A DNA stretch of 64,000 bases from Mesorhizobium sp. (GCF_024710845.1 NZ_JANJTZ010000066.1:186001-250000), one strand, 5' to 3'. Positions 1-8,891 are shown, counted from the first letter of the stretch. Made by a program: numbers and translations. The notes: a model not told the origin generated them from the sequence alone.

Positions 1-2673
1 GAGGTGCAGATCATCGGCGACGGCAAGGGCGGGGTGACGCATCTGTGGGAACGCGAATGCACGCTCCAGCGCCGGCACCAGAAGCTAGTCGAGATCGCGC
101 CCAGCCCCGGCCTTTCGCCGAAGGTCCGCGCGCGCCTCTTCGACGCAGCGCTCGTGATGGCGGGCAAGGCCCGCTACCTCAGCCTCGGCACGTTCGAATT
201 CCTGGTCGACGCAGACGGCGGGGACGATGCCGACTTCATCTTCATCGAGTGCAATCCGCGCCTGCAGGTCGAGCATACGGTGACCGAGATGGTGACCGGG
301 ATCGACCTGGTGAAGACACAGATCGCCATTGCCGGCGGGGCGACGCTTGCCGCCGCTGGGCTCAATCCGGCCTGCGTCCCGCCAGCCGTTGGAAGTGCGA
401 TCCAGTTGCGGGTGAACATGGAGACCATGCTGCCCGACGGCGCCACGCTGCCTGCGTCCGGCCGGCTGGATGCCTTCGATGCGCCGAGCGGGCCGGGGGT
501 GCGGGTCGATACGTTCGGCTATGCGGGCTACGAGACGAACACAAGCTTCGATTCCCTCCTCGCCAAGGTGATCGTCCATTCGCCCGATGACTTCGGAGCC
601 GGGTTGCGGCGGGCGGAGCGGGCCCTTTCGGAGTTCAGGATCGAGGGCGTTGGGACCAATCTCGCCTTCCTGCGGCGCGTCATTGGCCATCCCGACGTCG
701 TTGCAGATCGGGTCCATACGCAGTTCATCGAGGAGAACGCGGCGTCGCTCGCCCCGGGGTTGGCCGAGCCGGGCGGGCTCTACTTCCCGATCGAGACGAG
801 CGGGGTGTCCGCGACCGACCGGAAGCAATATGAGGAAGCGCCGGAGAACACGGTGGCCGTGGTGACCCCGATGCCGGGATTGGTCGTCAACGTCATCGTG
901 TCCGCCGGCGAAACGGTCGAGAGGGGTGCGGAACTCGTCATCGTCGAGGCGATGAAATCCGAGCTGGTGATCCGGGCGGACATCGCCGGCATCGTCCGCG
1001 CCCTGCCGGCCCGGCAGGGCGACGTGCTCCGGCTCGGCGACCCGGTTGCCTTCGTCGAGCCATCCGGCTCGATCCATTCCGAAGCGGAAGTTGCCGAAGC
1101 CTACGATCTCGATGCGATCAGGCCCGATCTTGCCGAAGTCTTGCAGCGCAAGCATGAGCTCAGCGACGAGGCGCGGCCGGACGCGGTTGCCAGGAGACAC
1201 GCGGCCGGCAATCGCACCGCGCGCGAGAATATCGACGATCTGTGCGATGCCGGCAGCTTCATCGAGTACGGCGGGATGATCCTTGCGCTCCAGCGCGGCC
1301 GCCGCTCCATGGACGAGCTGAAGCGGCTCAGTCCTGCCGACGGCATGATCGCGGGGGTTGGGGATGTGAACGGAAGCCTCTTCGCCGCCGACAAGACACG
1401 CTGTACGGTGCTCGCCTACGACTATACCGTCTTCGCCGGTACCCAGGGCTTTCAGGCGCATGCGAAGAAGGATCGGATGTTCGAGCTTGCCGAGCAGCTC
1501 GAAACGCCGCTGATCATGTTCACAGAAGGCGGTGGCGGACGTCCCGGCGACACGGACTATGTCGGCGTGGCCGGCCTCGACATGCGCACCTTCTGGCATT
1601 TCGGCAGGCTGAGCGCCAAGGTGCCGCTGATCGGCGTCAACTCCGGCCGCTGCTTTGCCGGCAACGCGGCCCTGCTCGGCAGTTGCGACGTCATCATCGC
1701 AACGAAGAACTCATCGATCGGCATGGCCGGCCCGGCGATGATCGAGGCCGGCGGGCTCGGCGCGGTGAGCGCCGATGAGGTGGGGCCGGTTTCGGTGCAG
1801 GCACCGAACGGGGTCATCGACATTCTCGTCGAGGACGAAGCGGAGGCGGTTCGCGCGGCCAAGCACTATCTTTCGTTCTTCCAGGGCTCGGTGTTGGAAT
1901 GGTCCTGCCCGGACCAGCGCGAACTGCGCCGGCTGGTGCCGGAGAACCGGCTGCGGGTCTACGACATCCGCGCGGTGCTCGGCACCCTCGCCGATACCGG
2001 CTCGCTGCTCGAACTGCGCAAGGCGTTCGCGCCGGGCTTGGTCACGGCGTTCATCCGGATCGAGGGACATCCTGTCGGGGTAATCGCCAACAATCCGATG
2101 CATCTCGGCGGTGCGATCGACGCGCCGGCGGCGGACAAAGCGGCCCGGTTCATGCAACTGTGCGACGCGTTCGACATTCCGATCCTGTCGCTGTGCGACA
2201 CGCCCGGCTTCATGGTGGGGCCTGAGTCCGAGATGACGGCGACGGTGCGACATTTCTCGCGCCTGTTCATCATCGGCGCCAATCTCGACGTGCCGATGTT
2301 CGCGGTGGTCCTGCGCAAGGCCTATGGCCTCGGCGCGGTCGCAATGGCGGCCGGTTCGTTTTCGGTGCCGATGTTCTCGGTGTCATGGCCGACGGGCGAG
2401 ATCGGCCCGATGGGGCTGGAAGGCGCGGTGCGGCTAGCCTACCGCAAGGAGCTCGATGCGATTGCCGACCCGGCGGAGCGCGACGCGGCCTACAAACGGT
2501 ACGTCGCCGATCTCTACGAACAGGGAAAGGCGATGAACGCCGCAACGTTCATGGAGCTCGACGATGTGATCGATCCCGCCGAGACGAGGCGATGGATCAT
2601 GCACGGTGTGAAGTCGTCACGCAAACCCAAACTCCGGTCCGGCAAGAAGCGCCCCTTCATCGATGCCTGGTGA
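1..2673 (+). CDS. Single-chain biotin-dependent acyl-CoA carboxylase (5' truncated by window)
   Basis: This is the C-terminal 890 residues of a one-polypeptide acyl-CoA carboxylase; the reading frame is open from base 1, so the start lies outside. It opens inside the biotin carboxylase ATP-grasp domain (EVQIIGDG, then QRRHQKLVEIAPSPG and FIECNPRLQVEHTVTE). A biotinyl carrier domain follows with EAMKSE, the biotinylated lysine being codon 955-957. The second half is a carboxyltransferase domain (EGGGGRPGDTDYVGVAG, SLCDTPGFMVGPESE). This BC-BCCP-CT order in one chain is that of the long-chain acyl-CoA carboxylases known from mycobacteria and Rhodopseudomonas; usual acetyl- or propionyl-CoA carboxylases split these domains. 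Substrate chain length cannot be read from sequence. It converges on the liv/SDR operon and may carboxylate an intermediate of that pathway. Confidence 0.88.
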   Translation, partial: EVQIIGDGKGGVTHLWERECTLQRRHQKLVEIAPSPGLSPKVRARLFDAALVMAGKARYLSLGTFEFLVDADGGDDADFIFIECNPRLQVEHTVTEMVTGIDLVKTQIAIAGGATLAAAGLNPACVPPAVGSAIQLRVNMETMLPDGATLPASGRLDAFDAPSGPGVRVDTFGYAGYETNTSFDSLLAKVIVHSPDDFGAGLRRAERALSEFRIEGVGTNLAFLRRVIGHPDVVADRVHTQFIEENAASLAPGLAEPGGLYFPIETSGVSATDRKQYEEAPENTVAVVTPMPGLVVNVIVSAGETVERGAELVIVEAMKSELVIRADIAGIVRALPARQGDVLRLGDPVAFVEPSGSIHSEAEVAEAYDLDAIRPDLAEVLQRKHELSDEARPDAVARRHAAGNRTARENIDDLCDAGSFIEYGGMILALQRGRRSMDELKRLSPADGMIAGVGDVNGSLFAADKTRCTVLAYDYTVFAGTQGFQAHAKKDRMFELAEQLETPLIMFTEGGGGRPGDTDYVGVAGLDMRTFWHFGRLSAKVPLIGVNSGRCFAGNAALLGSCDVIIATKNSSIGMAGPAMIEAGGLGAVSADEVGPVSVQAPNGVIDILVEDEAEAVRAAKHYLSFFQGSVLEWSCPDQRELRRLVPENRLRVYDIRAVLGTLADTGSLLELRKAFAPGLVTAFIRIEGHPVGVIANNPMHLGGAIDAPAADKAARFMQLCDAFDIPILSLCDTPGFMVGPESEMTATVRHFSRLFIIGANLDVPMFAVVLRKAYGLGAVAMAAGSFSVPMFSVSWPTGEIGPMGLEGAVRLAYRKELDAIADPAERDAAYKRYVADLYEQGKAMNAATFMELDDVIDPAETRRWIMHGVKSSRKPKLRSGKKRPFIDAW

Positions 2674-2726
2674 GTCGATGCTGGCGGGCGGGTTCGATAC
2701 CCCGACCCGCTTAAAACGGGACTGGC

Positions 2727-3440
2727 CTATCCGCCGGTATAGGCACGGCGCACGAGATCGCTGCCCCTGATCGACGTGGCCGGTCCGTTCCCCGTGATCC
2801 GGCCCGACACCATCACATAGGCGTGGTCGGCAAGGTCGAGTGCGCGCTCGACCAACTGCTCGACGAGAAGGATTGCCGTGCCGCGGGCGCGCAGTTCCAC
2901 CAGCACATCGAACACCTCGTCCACGATGATCGGAGCCAGACCGTGCGACGGCTCGTCCAGCATCAGGACTTTCGGCGAGCGCATCAGCGCCTGTCCGATC
3001 GCGAGCATCTGCTGCTGGCCGCCGGACAGCGCGCCGGCGGGGAGATGAGCCTTTTCCAGCAGGATCGGAAACAGCGCATGGACGTCGGCAAGCCGCCGGT
3101 GCTCCTCCTGCCGGTCGAGCCTGGCGCCGATCAGCGCCAGGTCGAGGTTCTGGGCAACCGTCTGCGAGCGAAACAGCCGGCGGCCTTCGGCGACGTGCTG
3201 CAGGCCCATGGCGACGATCATGTGCGGTTCGATGCCGCCGATCGGTGCGCCGTCGAGGCGGATTGTGCCGGAGGACGGTTTGAGCAGCCCGGAGATCGTC
3301 TTCAGCAAAGTGCTCTTTCCTGCTCCATTGGCGCCGACGACCGCGACGATGCGGCCGGTATCGACGGACAGGGAGACGCGGTCGAGAACGGGCACCCGGC
3401 CATAGCCGGAGGAGAGGTCGTGGATCTCGAGCAGCGGCAT
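2727..3440 (-). CDS. livF: LivF-type branched-chain amino acid/organic acid ABC transporter ATPase
   Basis: A 237-residue ABC ATPase of the HAAT (LivF) family that would power uptake from the cytoplasmic face. It shows Walker A GANGAGKST near residue 40, signature LSGGQQQM, Walker B VLMLDEPSHGL and the switch-region EQ of LLVEQ typical of LivF. Its ATG overlaps the stop of the livMG fusion (ATGA), so it is the last gene of the operon coming from 8.87 kb. No periplasmic binding protein gene of this family is in the window, so specificity is open. The neighbours encode CoA-ester enzymes, which suggests an aromatic, aliphatic or dicarboxylic acid rather than leucine. Confidence 0.93.
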   Translation of the reverse strand: MPLLEIHDLSSGYGRVPVLDRVSLSVDTGRIVAVVGANGAGKSTLLKTISGLLKPSSGTIRLDGAPIGGIEPHMIVAMGLQHVAEGRRLFRSQTVAQNLDLALIGARLDRQEEHRRLADVHALFPILLEKAHLPAGALSGGQQQMLAIGQALMRSPKVLMLDEPSHGLAPIIVDEVFDVLVELRARGTAILLVEQLVERALDLADHAYVMVSGRITGNGPATSIRGSDLVRRAYTGG

Positions 3441-5221
3441 CAGGCGGTCTCCGTGCCGAGCGCGCGCCTGCCCATGTAGGTCGCGAGGACCTCCGGGTCG
3501 GCGAAGACCTGGGCCGGCGTTCCCTCCTTGAGCACGCGACCGCGATCGAGCACGGTGACGCGGGCACAGAGATCCGCGATCAGCTCGAGATGATGCTCGA
3601 CGATCACCACCGTCGTGCCGGTGGCCGCAATCGCCGCGATCGTCTCGCGCAGCCCCTCCAGCTCGGCCATCGAAAGCCCCGCCGCCGGCTCGTCGAGCAG
3701 CAGCAGGCGCGGCCGGCCGACCAGCGCGCGCGCGATCTCGGCCAGCCGCTGCTGGCCGTGGGTCGCTTCGCCAACGGACATATCCGCCTGTGCGGCAAGT
3801 CCGACGAAGTCGAGATAGCTCATCGCCTCGGCCCGCCTTTCGCGCGCTTCGCGCCGGGCGGAAGGCAGGCCCAGGGCAATGGAGGACAGCGAAGCTCGTT
3901 CGTCGGAATAGGCGCCGAACATCACATTCTCGACGATCGACAGGTCGGGGATCAGTTTCGGCGTCTGAAAGGTTCGGCGCACACCTTGGCGCGCGAGGCC
4001 GGAGGCGGAGACCGCGGCGCTGGAGATGCCGTCGATATGGATTTCGCCGCCATCGGGACCGTAGAAGCCGCTGATCAGGTTGACGAGCGTGGTCTTGCCG
4101 GAGCCGTTCGGCCCGACGATGCCGTGGATGGTGCCGGACGGCACCGCGAGTGTCACGTTGGACAACGCCTGCACGCCGCCAAATCGCTTGCCGACCGTGT
4201 CGATGTCCAATTGCGCGCCGTTGACGCGCGGGATGGCGGCTTTGGCGATGGCGGTCGTAGCCGGGCTTGGGTGCCTGCCGATCCGCCGTGCGAAAAGGGC
4301 GAGCAATCCCGCAAGGCCCTGCGGGAAGAAGATCATCAGAATGAGCAGCCCGACCGCGTAGATCAGCAGGCGCCATTCCTGCAGGCCGGTCATCAGATAG
4401 GGCAAGAGGAAGAACGCCGCAGTGCCGAGCAGGGGACCGTGCAGATTGCCGAGCCCGCCGAGCACGATCACCAGCAGAAAGTAGATCGAGAAATGGACCG
4501 AGAAATCGTCCGGGGTGATGACGCTCTGGTTGGCGGCGAAGAACGCCCCGGCGATCCCCGCCAGCGCTGCGCTGTAGACGAATGCGCCGACCTTCACCGC
4601 GCCGGTCCGGACACCGGCGCTCATCGCGGCCAAGGGATTTTCTTTGATCGCAAGAAGCGCTCGGCCGAAGCGCGAACCGATGAGGTTGCGGGTGACGAGG
4701 AACGCCCCAAAGCCGGTTCCGGCGACGAGCCAGAAGAGGTTTCGGCCGGCGACAGTTGCGCCGAAGAACTCGGGCAGCGGAATCCCAACGATGCCGCTGA
4801 AGCCATACGTCAGCCAGCCGAGCTCCATGATCAGGCCCGAGACCACGCTGCCGAAACCGAGGGTGATGAGCGCGAAATACCAGGTGGACAGGCGGAAGGC
4901 CGGCAGGGCCAGGAGCAAGCCGCAGAGGCTGGCGGACAGGATGGCAGCCGCCATTCCGCCCCAGAAGGGCCAGCCGTGATCGACGGTGGCGATACCGGTG
5001 GCGTAGGCGCCTACGGCGACCAGGGCGCCATGGCCGATCGACGTGATGCCGCCATATCCCGTCAGCACGTTGAGCCCGAGCGCGACGAGGTAGAGCACCG
5101 CCGCCTGCGTCAGCAGAAACAGCACATAGTCGCTCGTCACGAGCAACGGCAGCCCCGCCAGCGCCACGCCCGCCGCGGCGGGTGCGATCAGATGGCTCGG
5201 CGTTGCGGCGCCGGTCGCCAT
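3440..5221 (-). CDS. livM: LivM-LivG fusion: HAAT permease plus ABC ATPase
   Basis: A 593-residue fusion. Residues about 1-310 are a LivM-type permease with about eight to ten hydrophobic segments (LVALGLNVLTGYGGITSIGH is the family signature). Residues about 330-593 are a LivG-type ATPase with Walker A GPNGSGKTT near residue 365, Walker B LLLLDEPAAGL and the switch histidine in VEHHLEL. The ABC signature reads THGQQRLAEIA instead of the usual LSYGQQ, an odd but tolerated variant. The ATG overlaps the livH stop (ATGA) and the stop overlaps the livF start, so translation is coupled throughout. LivM-LivG fusions occur in alphaproteobacterial organic acid transporters. The coding frame runs across the junction without interruption. 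Confidence 0.93.
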   Translation of the reverse strand: MATGAATPSHLIAPAAAGVALAGLPLLVTSDYVLFLLTQAAVLYLVALGLNVLTGYGGITSIGHGALVAVGAYATGIATVDHGWPFWGGMAAAILSASLCGLLLALPAFRLSTWYFALITLGFGSVVSGLIMELGWLTYGFSGIVGIPLPEFFGATVAGRNLFWLVAGTGFGAFLVTRNLIGSRFGRALLAIKENPLAAMSAGVRTGAVKVGAFVYSAALAGIAGAFFAANQSVITPDDFSVHFSIYFLLVIVLGGLGNLHGPLLGTAAFFLLPYLMTGLQEWRLLIYAVGLLILMIFFPQGLAGLLALFARRIGRHPSPATTAIAKAAIPRVNGAQLDIDTVGKRFGGVQALSNVTLAVPSGTIHGIVGPNGSGKTTLVNLISGFYGPDGGEIHIDGISSAAVSASGLARQGVRRTFQTPKLIPDLSIVENVMFGAYSDERASLSSIALGLPSARREARERRAEAMSYLDFVGLAAQADMSVGEATHGQQRLAEIARALVGRPRLLLLDEPAAGLSMAELEGLRETIAAIAATGTTVVIVEHHLELIADLCARVTVLDRGRVLKEGTPAQVFADPEVLATYMGRRALGTETA

Positions 5222-6096
5222 CAGACCGACCGTCCCATGGCCGTGCCGAAGAGGCCCTGCGGCCTGACGAGCAGGATCGCGAGGACGACCGCGAAGCTGA
5301 CCGCCTCCTGCAGGCCGGGCGTCAGGACGCGGGCCGTCGCCGCCTCCACCATGCCGATGATGAGTGCCGCGGCGATCGCACCGCTGTTGGAGCCGATTCC
5401 GCCGACGGCGACGACGAGGAAGCCCTTGAGCAGCAGCATCCCGCCGAGCGAGGTGCTGGCGAAGAGGATCGGGGCCGCGAGGATCCCGGCGATTGCCGCC
5501 ACCGCGCCGCCGGCGGCGAAGGACAGGAGCGTGACGCGCGCCGGATTGATGCCCCTGAGCAGGCTTGCCTCGCGATCCTCGGCGATGGCGCGCACCGCCC
5601 TGCCGGGGCGAGTGCGGTAGAACAGCTCGGTCGCCGCGACGAGTGCGCAGGTGAAGCAGACAAGTCCGATCTGGAACGAACTGGCGGAAAAGACGCCGAA
5701 ATCGATCAACGAGGTCTGGAGGGGAGGGGGAGCAGGCAGGACGCGTGGATCGGGTCCGGCAAGCTTGTCGGCGATCTCGTGGATGATGATGGACGCAGCC
5801 AGCGTCGAGATGATCCATCCGGCGCCGTGAGGCGAGCGCTTGATGACCGGCGACACGGCGACGAGGTCGATCAGGATGGCAAGCAGCATCACGGCGACGA
5901 TCGCAATCGCGGCGGCGCCGTACCACGGCATGCTGTTGCCTCGCGCGAGGACGGCGGCGAGCAGGGCGCCGACCATCAGCAGGTCGCCTTGGGCGAAGTT
6001 GAAGATGTTGGTCGGGCGATAGATGATGTTGAAGGAGACGGCGACGATCGCGTAGATCGACGCCATCGTCAGTCCCTCGACGAAGATCTCTCCCAT
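5221..6096 (-). CDS. livH: LivH-type ABC transporter permease
   Basis: A 291-residue inner-membrane permease of the LivH family, with hydrophobic segments from residue 6 onward and the typical motifs NIIYRPTNIFNFAQGD near the N-terminus and VAVGGIGSNSGAIAAALIIG near the C-terminus. It pairs with the LivM half of the next gene. The start ATG is 37 bases after the MaoC gene stop. The stop overlaps the livMG ATG by four bases. Usual length for the family is about 290 residues, so it looks complete. Substrate is not deducible from the permease. Confidence 0.93.
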   Translation of the reverse strand: MGEIFVEGLTMASIYAIVAVSFNIIYRPTNIFNFAQGDLLMVGALLAAVLARGNSMPWYGAAAIAIVAVMLLAILIDLVAVSPVIKRSPHGAGWIISTLAASIIIHEIADKLAGPDPRVLPAPPPLQTSLIDFGVFSASSFQIGLVCFTCALVAATELFYRTRPGRAVRAIAEDREASLLRGINPARVTLLSFAAGGAVAAIAGILAAPILFASTSLGGMLLLKGFLVVAVGGIGSNSGAIAAALIIGMVEAATARVLTPGLQEAVSFAVVLAILLVRPQGLFGTAMGRSV

Positions 6097-6133
6097 CGTC
6101 TGCCTCCCTCGTTCGCACCGTCCCCGGTGCGCT

Positions 6134-6997
6134 CTATCCCCGGGTATGCATCAGTCCGCCGGTGATGACCGGTATGTCGCGCTCCACCACGCTGCAGCGA
6201 TAGGCGAAGGTCGTCGCGTCCTCCTGCCAGATCTCGGTGCGGATCGTCTCGCCGGGATAGACGGGCGCCGAGAAACGCGCCCGCAGCGATTTCATCCGCT
6301 TCGGATCGTAGCCGCACGCGGCCTTCAGCAGCGCGTGTCCGGCGATGCCGTAGGTGCACAGGCCGTGCAGGATCGGCATCCGGAAGCCGGCGCCGATCGC
6401 GATCGCGGGTTCGGCATGCAGCGGGTTGTCGTCGCCGTTGAGGCGATAGAGCAGGGCTGCCTGCGGCAGGGTCGGGAGGTCGACGACGTGGTCGGCGATG
6501 CGTTCGGGGGTCGGATGCACCGGCGGGCGCGATCCACCCGGTCCGCCGAAACCGCCGTCGTTGCGGTTGAACGCCGTGGCATAGACCGAGGCGATGAGCT
6601 CGTCCGTCGCCGCGTCACGGAGATCGTTGCGGGTTGTCAGCAGCGAGCCCTTGCCCGGCCCCTTGTCGATCAGGCTTTCGACGCACATCCGTCCGATCAC
6701 GCTCCCTGTCGGGGGCAGCGGCCGGTGCAGCACGATTTCCTGCTCGCCGTGCAGCGAGTTCGCCCAGTCGATGCCGGTCGCCGGATGGCGTATCCAGAAG
6801 CCAGGACCGGCCATTACCGCCGCCATCGTCGGCAGCGCCTCCAGCCACGGCTCGTAGACGAACCTCAGTTCGTCGCGCGACATCGGGTCGGCGCCGAGGC
6901 CGATGCCGAGCGCGTAAAGCACCGTGTCCTTCCAGCCATAGGTCTGCGTCTTTTCAGGGAAGCGCCAATTGGCGAGCGTTTCGTAGTTGATGGTCAT
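6134..6997 (-). CDS. MaoC-like (R)-specific enoyl-CoA hydratase
   Basis: A 287-residue double-hotdog protein resembling the hydratase-2 part of peroxisomal multifunctional enzyme 2. The hydratase-2 motif is clear in the second half: YRLNGDDNPLHAEPAIA followed by PILHGLCTYGIAGHAL, which supply the catalytic Asp and His. It should hydrate trans-2-enoyl-CoA to (R)-3-hydroxyacyl-CoA in the cytoplasm. It sits between a hotdog thioesterase (four-base ATGA overlap upstream) and livH. An SDR dehydrogenase four genes upstream could oxidise its product. (R)-3-hydroxyacyl-CoA is also the PHA synthase substrate, and phaC lies divergently at 9.1 kb; that link is inference. Confidence 0.85.
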   Translation of the reverse strand: MTINYETLANWRFPEKTQTYGWKDTVLYALGIGLGADPMSRDELRFVYEPWLEALPTMAAVMAGPGFWIRHPATGIDWANSLHGEQEIVLHRPLPPTGSVIGRMCVESLIDKGPGKGSLLTTRNDLRDAATDELIASVYATAFNRNDGGFGGPGGSRPPVHPTPERIADHVVDLPTLPQAALLYRLNGDDNPLHAEPAIAIGAGFRMPILHGLCTYGIAGHALLKAACGYDPKRMKSLRARFSAPVYPGETIRTEIWQEDATTFAYRCSVVERDIPVITGGLMHTRG

Positions 6998-7437
6998 TTT
7001 CCGACTGCCTTCCAGATACCCGAACTGGCGGCGATCGTCCGGTCACCGACGGAGCAGGTCGATCGCATGAAGATGAGCGAGCGGGTGGCCTTCACCACTT
7101 CGCAGCGAGCCTCGACGAATTCGCCCTCGCTCGCCGCGCCGATGAACTGGCAGTCGAAGGACACAGTGAAGAGACGTTCGCCGGGCCTCTGCGCCTGTGC
7201 ATGGTTGCCCATCGCGTCGTCGCACAGCGTCATGATCATCCCGCCGTGCGGACGGCCCTGGGTGTTGTCATGCTGCGGCCCGACCAGAATGCCGAAGCGC
7301 ATCCGGCCGTCCTCGTACTTCCTCCATAGCGGGCCGACATGGTTCATGAAGCGCGAGGCGTTGGCCGGCGTCCAGCCGCTCGCTTCCAACTCCTCGCGTT
7401 CGCAAATATGCGCCTCTGCCTTCGCAGGCTTCGTCAT
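6994..7437 (-). CDS. PaaI-family hotdog thioesterase
   Basis: A 147-residue single-hotdog acyl-CoA thioesterase of the PaaI/YbgC type. The core reads GRPHGGMIMTLCDDAMGNHA, with the helix residues (HGG, then DD) used by the family for catalysis, and IGAASEGEFVEA in the following strand. An upstream in-frame ATG at 7449 exists, but GAGAGG at 7441-7446 places the ribosome site about 4-9 bases before the ATG at 7437, which I chose. The stop overlaps the MaoC gene start (ATGA). A 71-bp gap separates it from the VOC gene and holds a dyad-like motif that resembles one before the SDR gene. It may clear CoA esters in the pathway. Confidence 0.82.
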   Translation of the reverse strand: MTKPAKAEAHICEREELEASGWTPANASRFMNHVGPLWRKYEDGRMRFGILVGPQHDNTQGRPHGGMIMTLCDDAMGNHAQAQRPGERLFTVSFDCQFIGAASEGEFVEARCEVVKATRSLIFMRSTCSVGDRTIAASSGIWKAVGK

Positions 7438-7447
7438 CTCGCCTCTC

Positions 7448-7469
7448 ATTATTGAGCATTCCTCATTAT
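7448..7469 (-). promoter_or_regulatory. Putative operator, copy 1 (before thioesterase gene)
   Basis: On the minus strand this reads ATAATGAG-GAATG-CTCAATAAT, an imperfect inverted repeat, directly upstream of the thioesterase ribosome site. It matches the motif before the SDR gene at 15 of 22 positions in the same orientation. A TetR- or MarR-type repressor of the operon is a plausible ligand; no such regulator is encoded in the window. Confidence 0.45.
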
Positions 7470-7508
7470 GAGTAGCGGTCGCGAGCGGCGCACGCCAGCG
7501 GAGCCGCT

Positions 7509-8030
7509 TCACATATGTGGAAGCATGGCGCGGTCGGCGCCGAGAAACTGCATGAACTCGATCACCATGCCGTCGGGATCTTCGACACAGAAGACCTTGA
7601 TCAGCGACCCGCCGAGCGAAACCTGGATCGGCTCGCTGTAGGTCGGGTGGCCGGCATCCACGAGCCGGGAATGCACGGCATCGGCATCGGTAGTCTTGAG
7701 GCAGATGCGCGCCATGCCGGGCTGGGCCAGGTTCTCGCGCCTGCGGCTGGCAACCCGCGGCGATCTCCACTCGATGAGATCGAGGCGCATCGCGCCGCGG
7801 TCGTTGGAGAGCGTCAGCAGGGCGGCGCGGCCGTCACAGTCGTCCGGCAAGCCGAGGATCGGTCCCAGCCCGACCTGTCCGAACGTCCGATGCGATCCCG
7901 GCGCGGTCGCGAAATCGAGGAAGATCTCGAAGCCGATCAGGCGATAGAAAGCCAGTGACCGGTCGAAGTCGGTGCAGTTGAGGTTGATATGGAAGAAGCG
8001 CTCGACATCCTTCGCACCCGGCATGCCCAT
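7509..8030 (-). CDS. VOC-family (glyoxalase/bleomycin-resistance fold) protein
   Basis: A 173-residue vicinal-oxygen-chelate protein with two beta-alpha-beta-beta-beta modules. HINLNCTDFDRSLAFYRLIG opens the first, RICLKTTDADAVHSRLVDAG the second, and VEDPDGMVIEFMQF supplies the metal-binding glutamate near the C-terminus. I start at ATG 8030 because GAGAGGTGG lies 8 bases upstream; the GTG at 8042 overlaps that ribosome site. The family includes glyoxalases, dioxygenases and epimerases such as methylmalonyl-CoA epimerase. The CoA-rich neighbourhood makes an epimerase or lyase role possible, but the reaction cannot be named from sequence. Confidence 0.78.
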   Translation of the reverse strand: MGMPGAKDVERFFHINLNCTDFDRSLAFYRLIGFEIFLDFATAPGSHRTFGQVGLGPILGLPDDCDGRAALLTLSNDRGAMRLDLIEWRSPRVASRRRENLAQPGMARICLKTTDADAVHSRLVDAGHPTYSEPIQVSLGGSLIKVFCVEDPDGMVIEFMQFLGADRAMLPHM

Positions 8031-8045
8031 GGGTGATCCCACCTC

Positions 8046-8873
8046 TCAGACAGACAGGCCGCCGCCGACGACCAGCACCTGGCCGCTGACGTAGTTTGAT
8101 TCCGGGATGCAGAAGAGGTAGGCGCCGTCGGCGGCTTCCTCGGGCGTTCCGATACGTCCGAGCGGACTCAGCGCCTCGGTATTCTCGCGGAATTTTCGCG
8201 ACAGACCGAGTTCGATCGTGCGCTCTTCGATGGTGGCCTGGTTGCCGCCCTCGTCCCGCGGCATGTTGAGCCGCGTCTCGATCAGGCCGTAGGCAACGCA
8301 GTTCACGTTGACCTTGAAACGTCCCCATTCCTTGCAAAGCGTGCGCGTCATGCCGATCAGGCCCGCCTTCGCTGACGAGTACGCGAATTGGCCGGCTACG
8401 CCGCCCGTGCCCGCCATCGAAGAGATGTTGACGACCTTGCGGAACACCTCGCGACCTTCTGTCTTCTCGCGCTCGTACATTGACCGGATCGGACCATGGG
8501 CGGCACGCAAGAGACGAAAGGGCGCCATCATGTGCACCTTGAACATCGTTTCCATCTGCTCGTCGGTTGTCATCGAGGCGGGTCCGTACCAGGTGTAGCC
8601 GGCATTGTTGACTAGGATATCCAGTCCGCCGAACCGCTCCATTGCAAGGGCGACGAATGCGTCGGCGAAATCGGCATCGGTCACGCTGGCAGCGAGGGTC
8701 GCAACCTGTCCTCCCGCCGCCTCGATGGCGCCCGCGGTTTCACCGAGAGGCCCGGCGTCGAGATCGTTGATGACGACAGCGGCACCTTCGCTTGCGAGCT
8801 TAAGTGCAAGTGCCCGACCGATACCACGGCCGGCGCCGGTGACGAGAGCGGTCTTGCCCTGGAGTTTCGACAC
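8046..8873 (-). CDS. SDR-family oxidoreductase (3-hydroxyacyl-CoA dehydrogenase-like)
   Basis: A 275-residue classical short-chain dehydrogenase. It has the Rossmann motif TGAGRGIG near residue 12, a D in INDLDAG favouring NAD(H), NNAG near residue 90, and the catalytic Ser of NISSMAG with YSSAK. It starts with GTG at 8873, preceded by GGGGGAG five bases upstream. It is the first gene of the operon running to livF. Close relatives of this type act as 3-oxoacyl reductases or hydroxyacyl-CoA dehydrogenases, which fits the MaoC hydratase in the same operon; the exact substrate is inferred only. Confidence 0.86.
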   Translation of the reverse strand: MSKLQGKTALVTGAGRGIGRALALKLASEGAAVVINDLDAGPLGETAGAIEAAGGQVATLAASVTDADFADAFVALAMERFGGLDILVNNAGYTWYGPASMTTDEQMETMFKVHMMAPFRLLRAAHGPIRSMYEREKTEGREVFRKVVNISSMAGTGGVAGQFAYSSAKAGLIGMTRTLCKEWGRFKVNVNCVAYGLIETRLNMPRDEGGNQATIEERTIELGLSRKFRENTEALSPLGRIGTPEEAADGAYLFCIPESNYVSGQVLVVGGGLSV

Positions 8874-8891
8874 GTTGCTCCCCCTGCGACA

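Noticed and set aside
85-1599. Long open frame antisense to the carboxylase gene
   Set aside because: Its predicted protein is Arg/Ala-rich without recognisable motifs, and it mirrors the codon bias of the real gene; such antisense frames are common at 65% GC.
2686-2710. Sequence resembling a tRNA T-loop (GGTTCGATACC) after the carboxylase gene
   Set aside because: No acceptor, D or anticodon arms are nearby. A six-base GCGGGT/ACCCGC pairing exists but lacks a T tract, so neither a tRNA remnant nor a terminator is supported.
3590-5620. Long plus-strand frame opposite livMG and livH
   Set aside because: Low-complexity, charged translation with no family features; the minus-strand genes have intact ABC and permease motifs and ATGA couplings.
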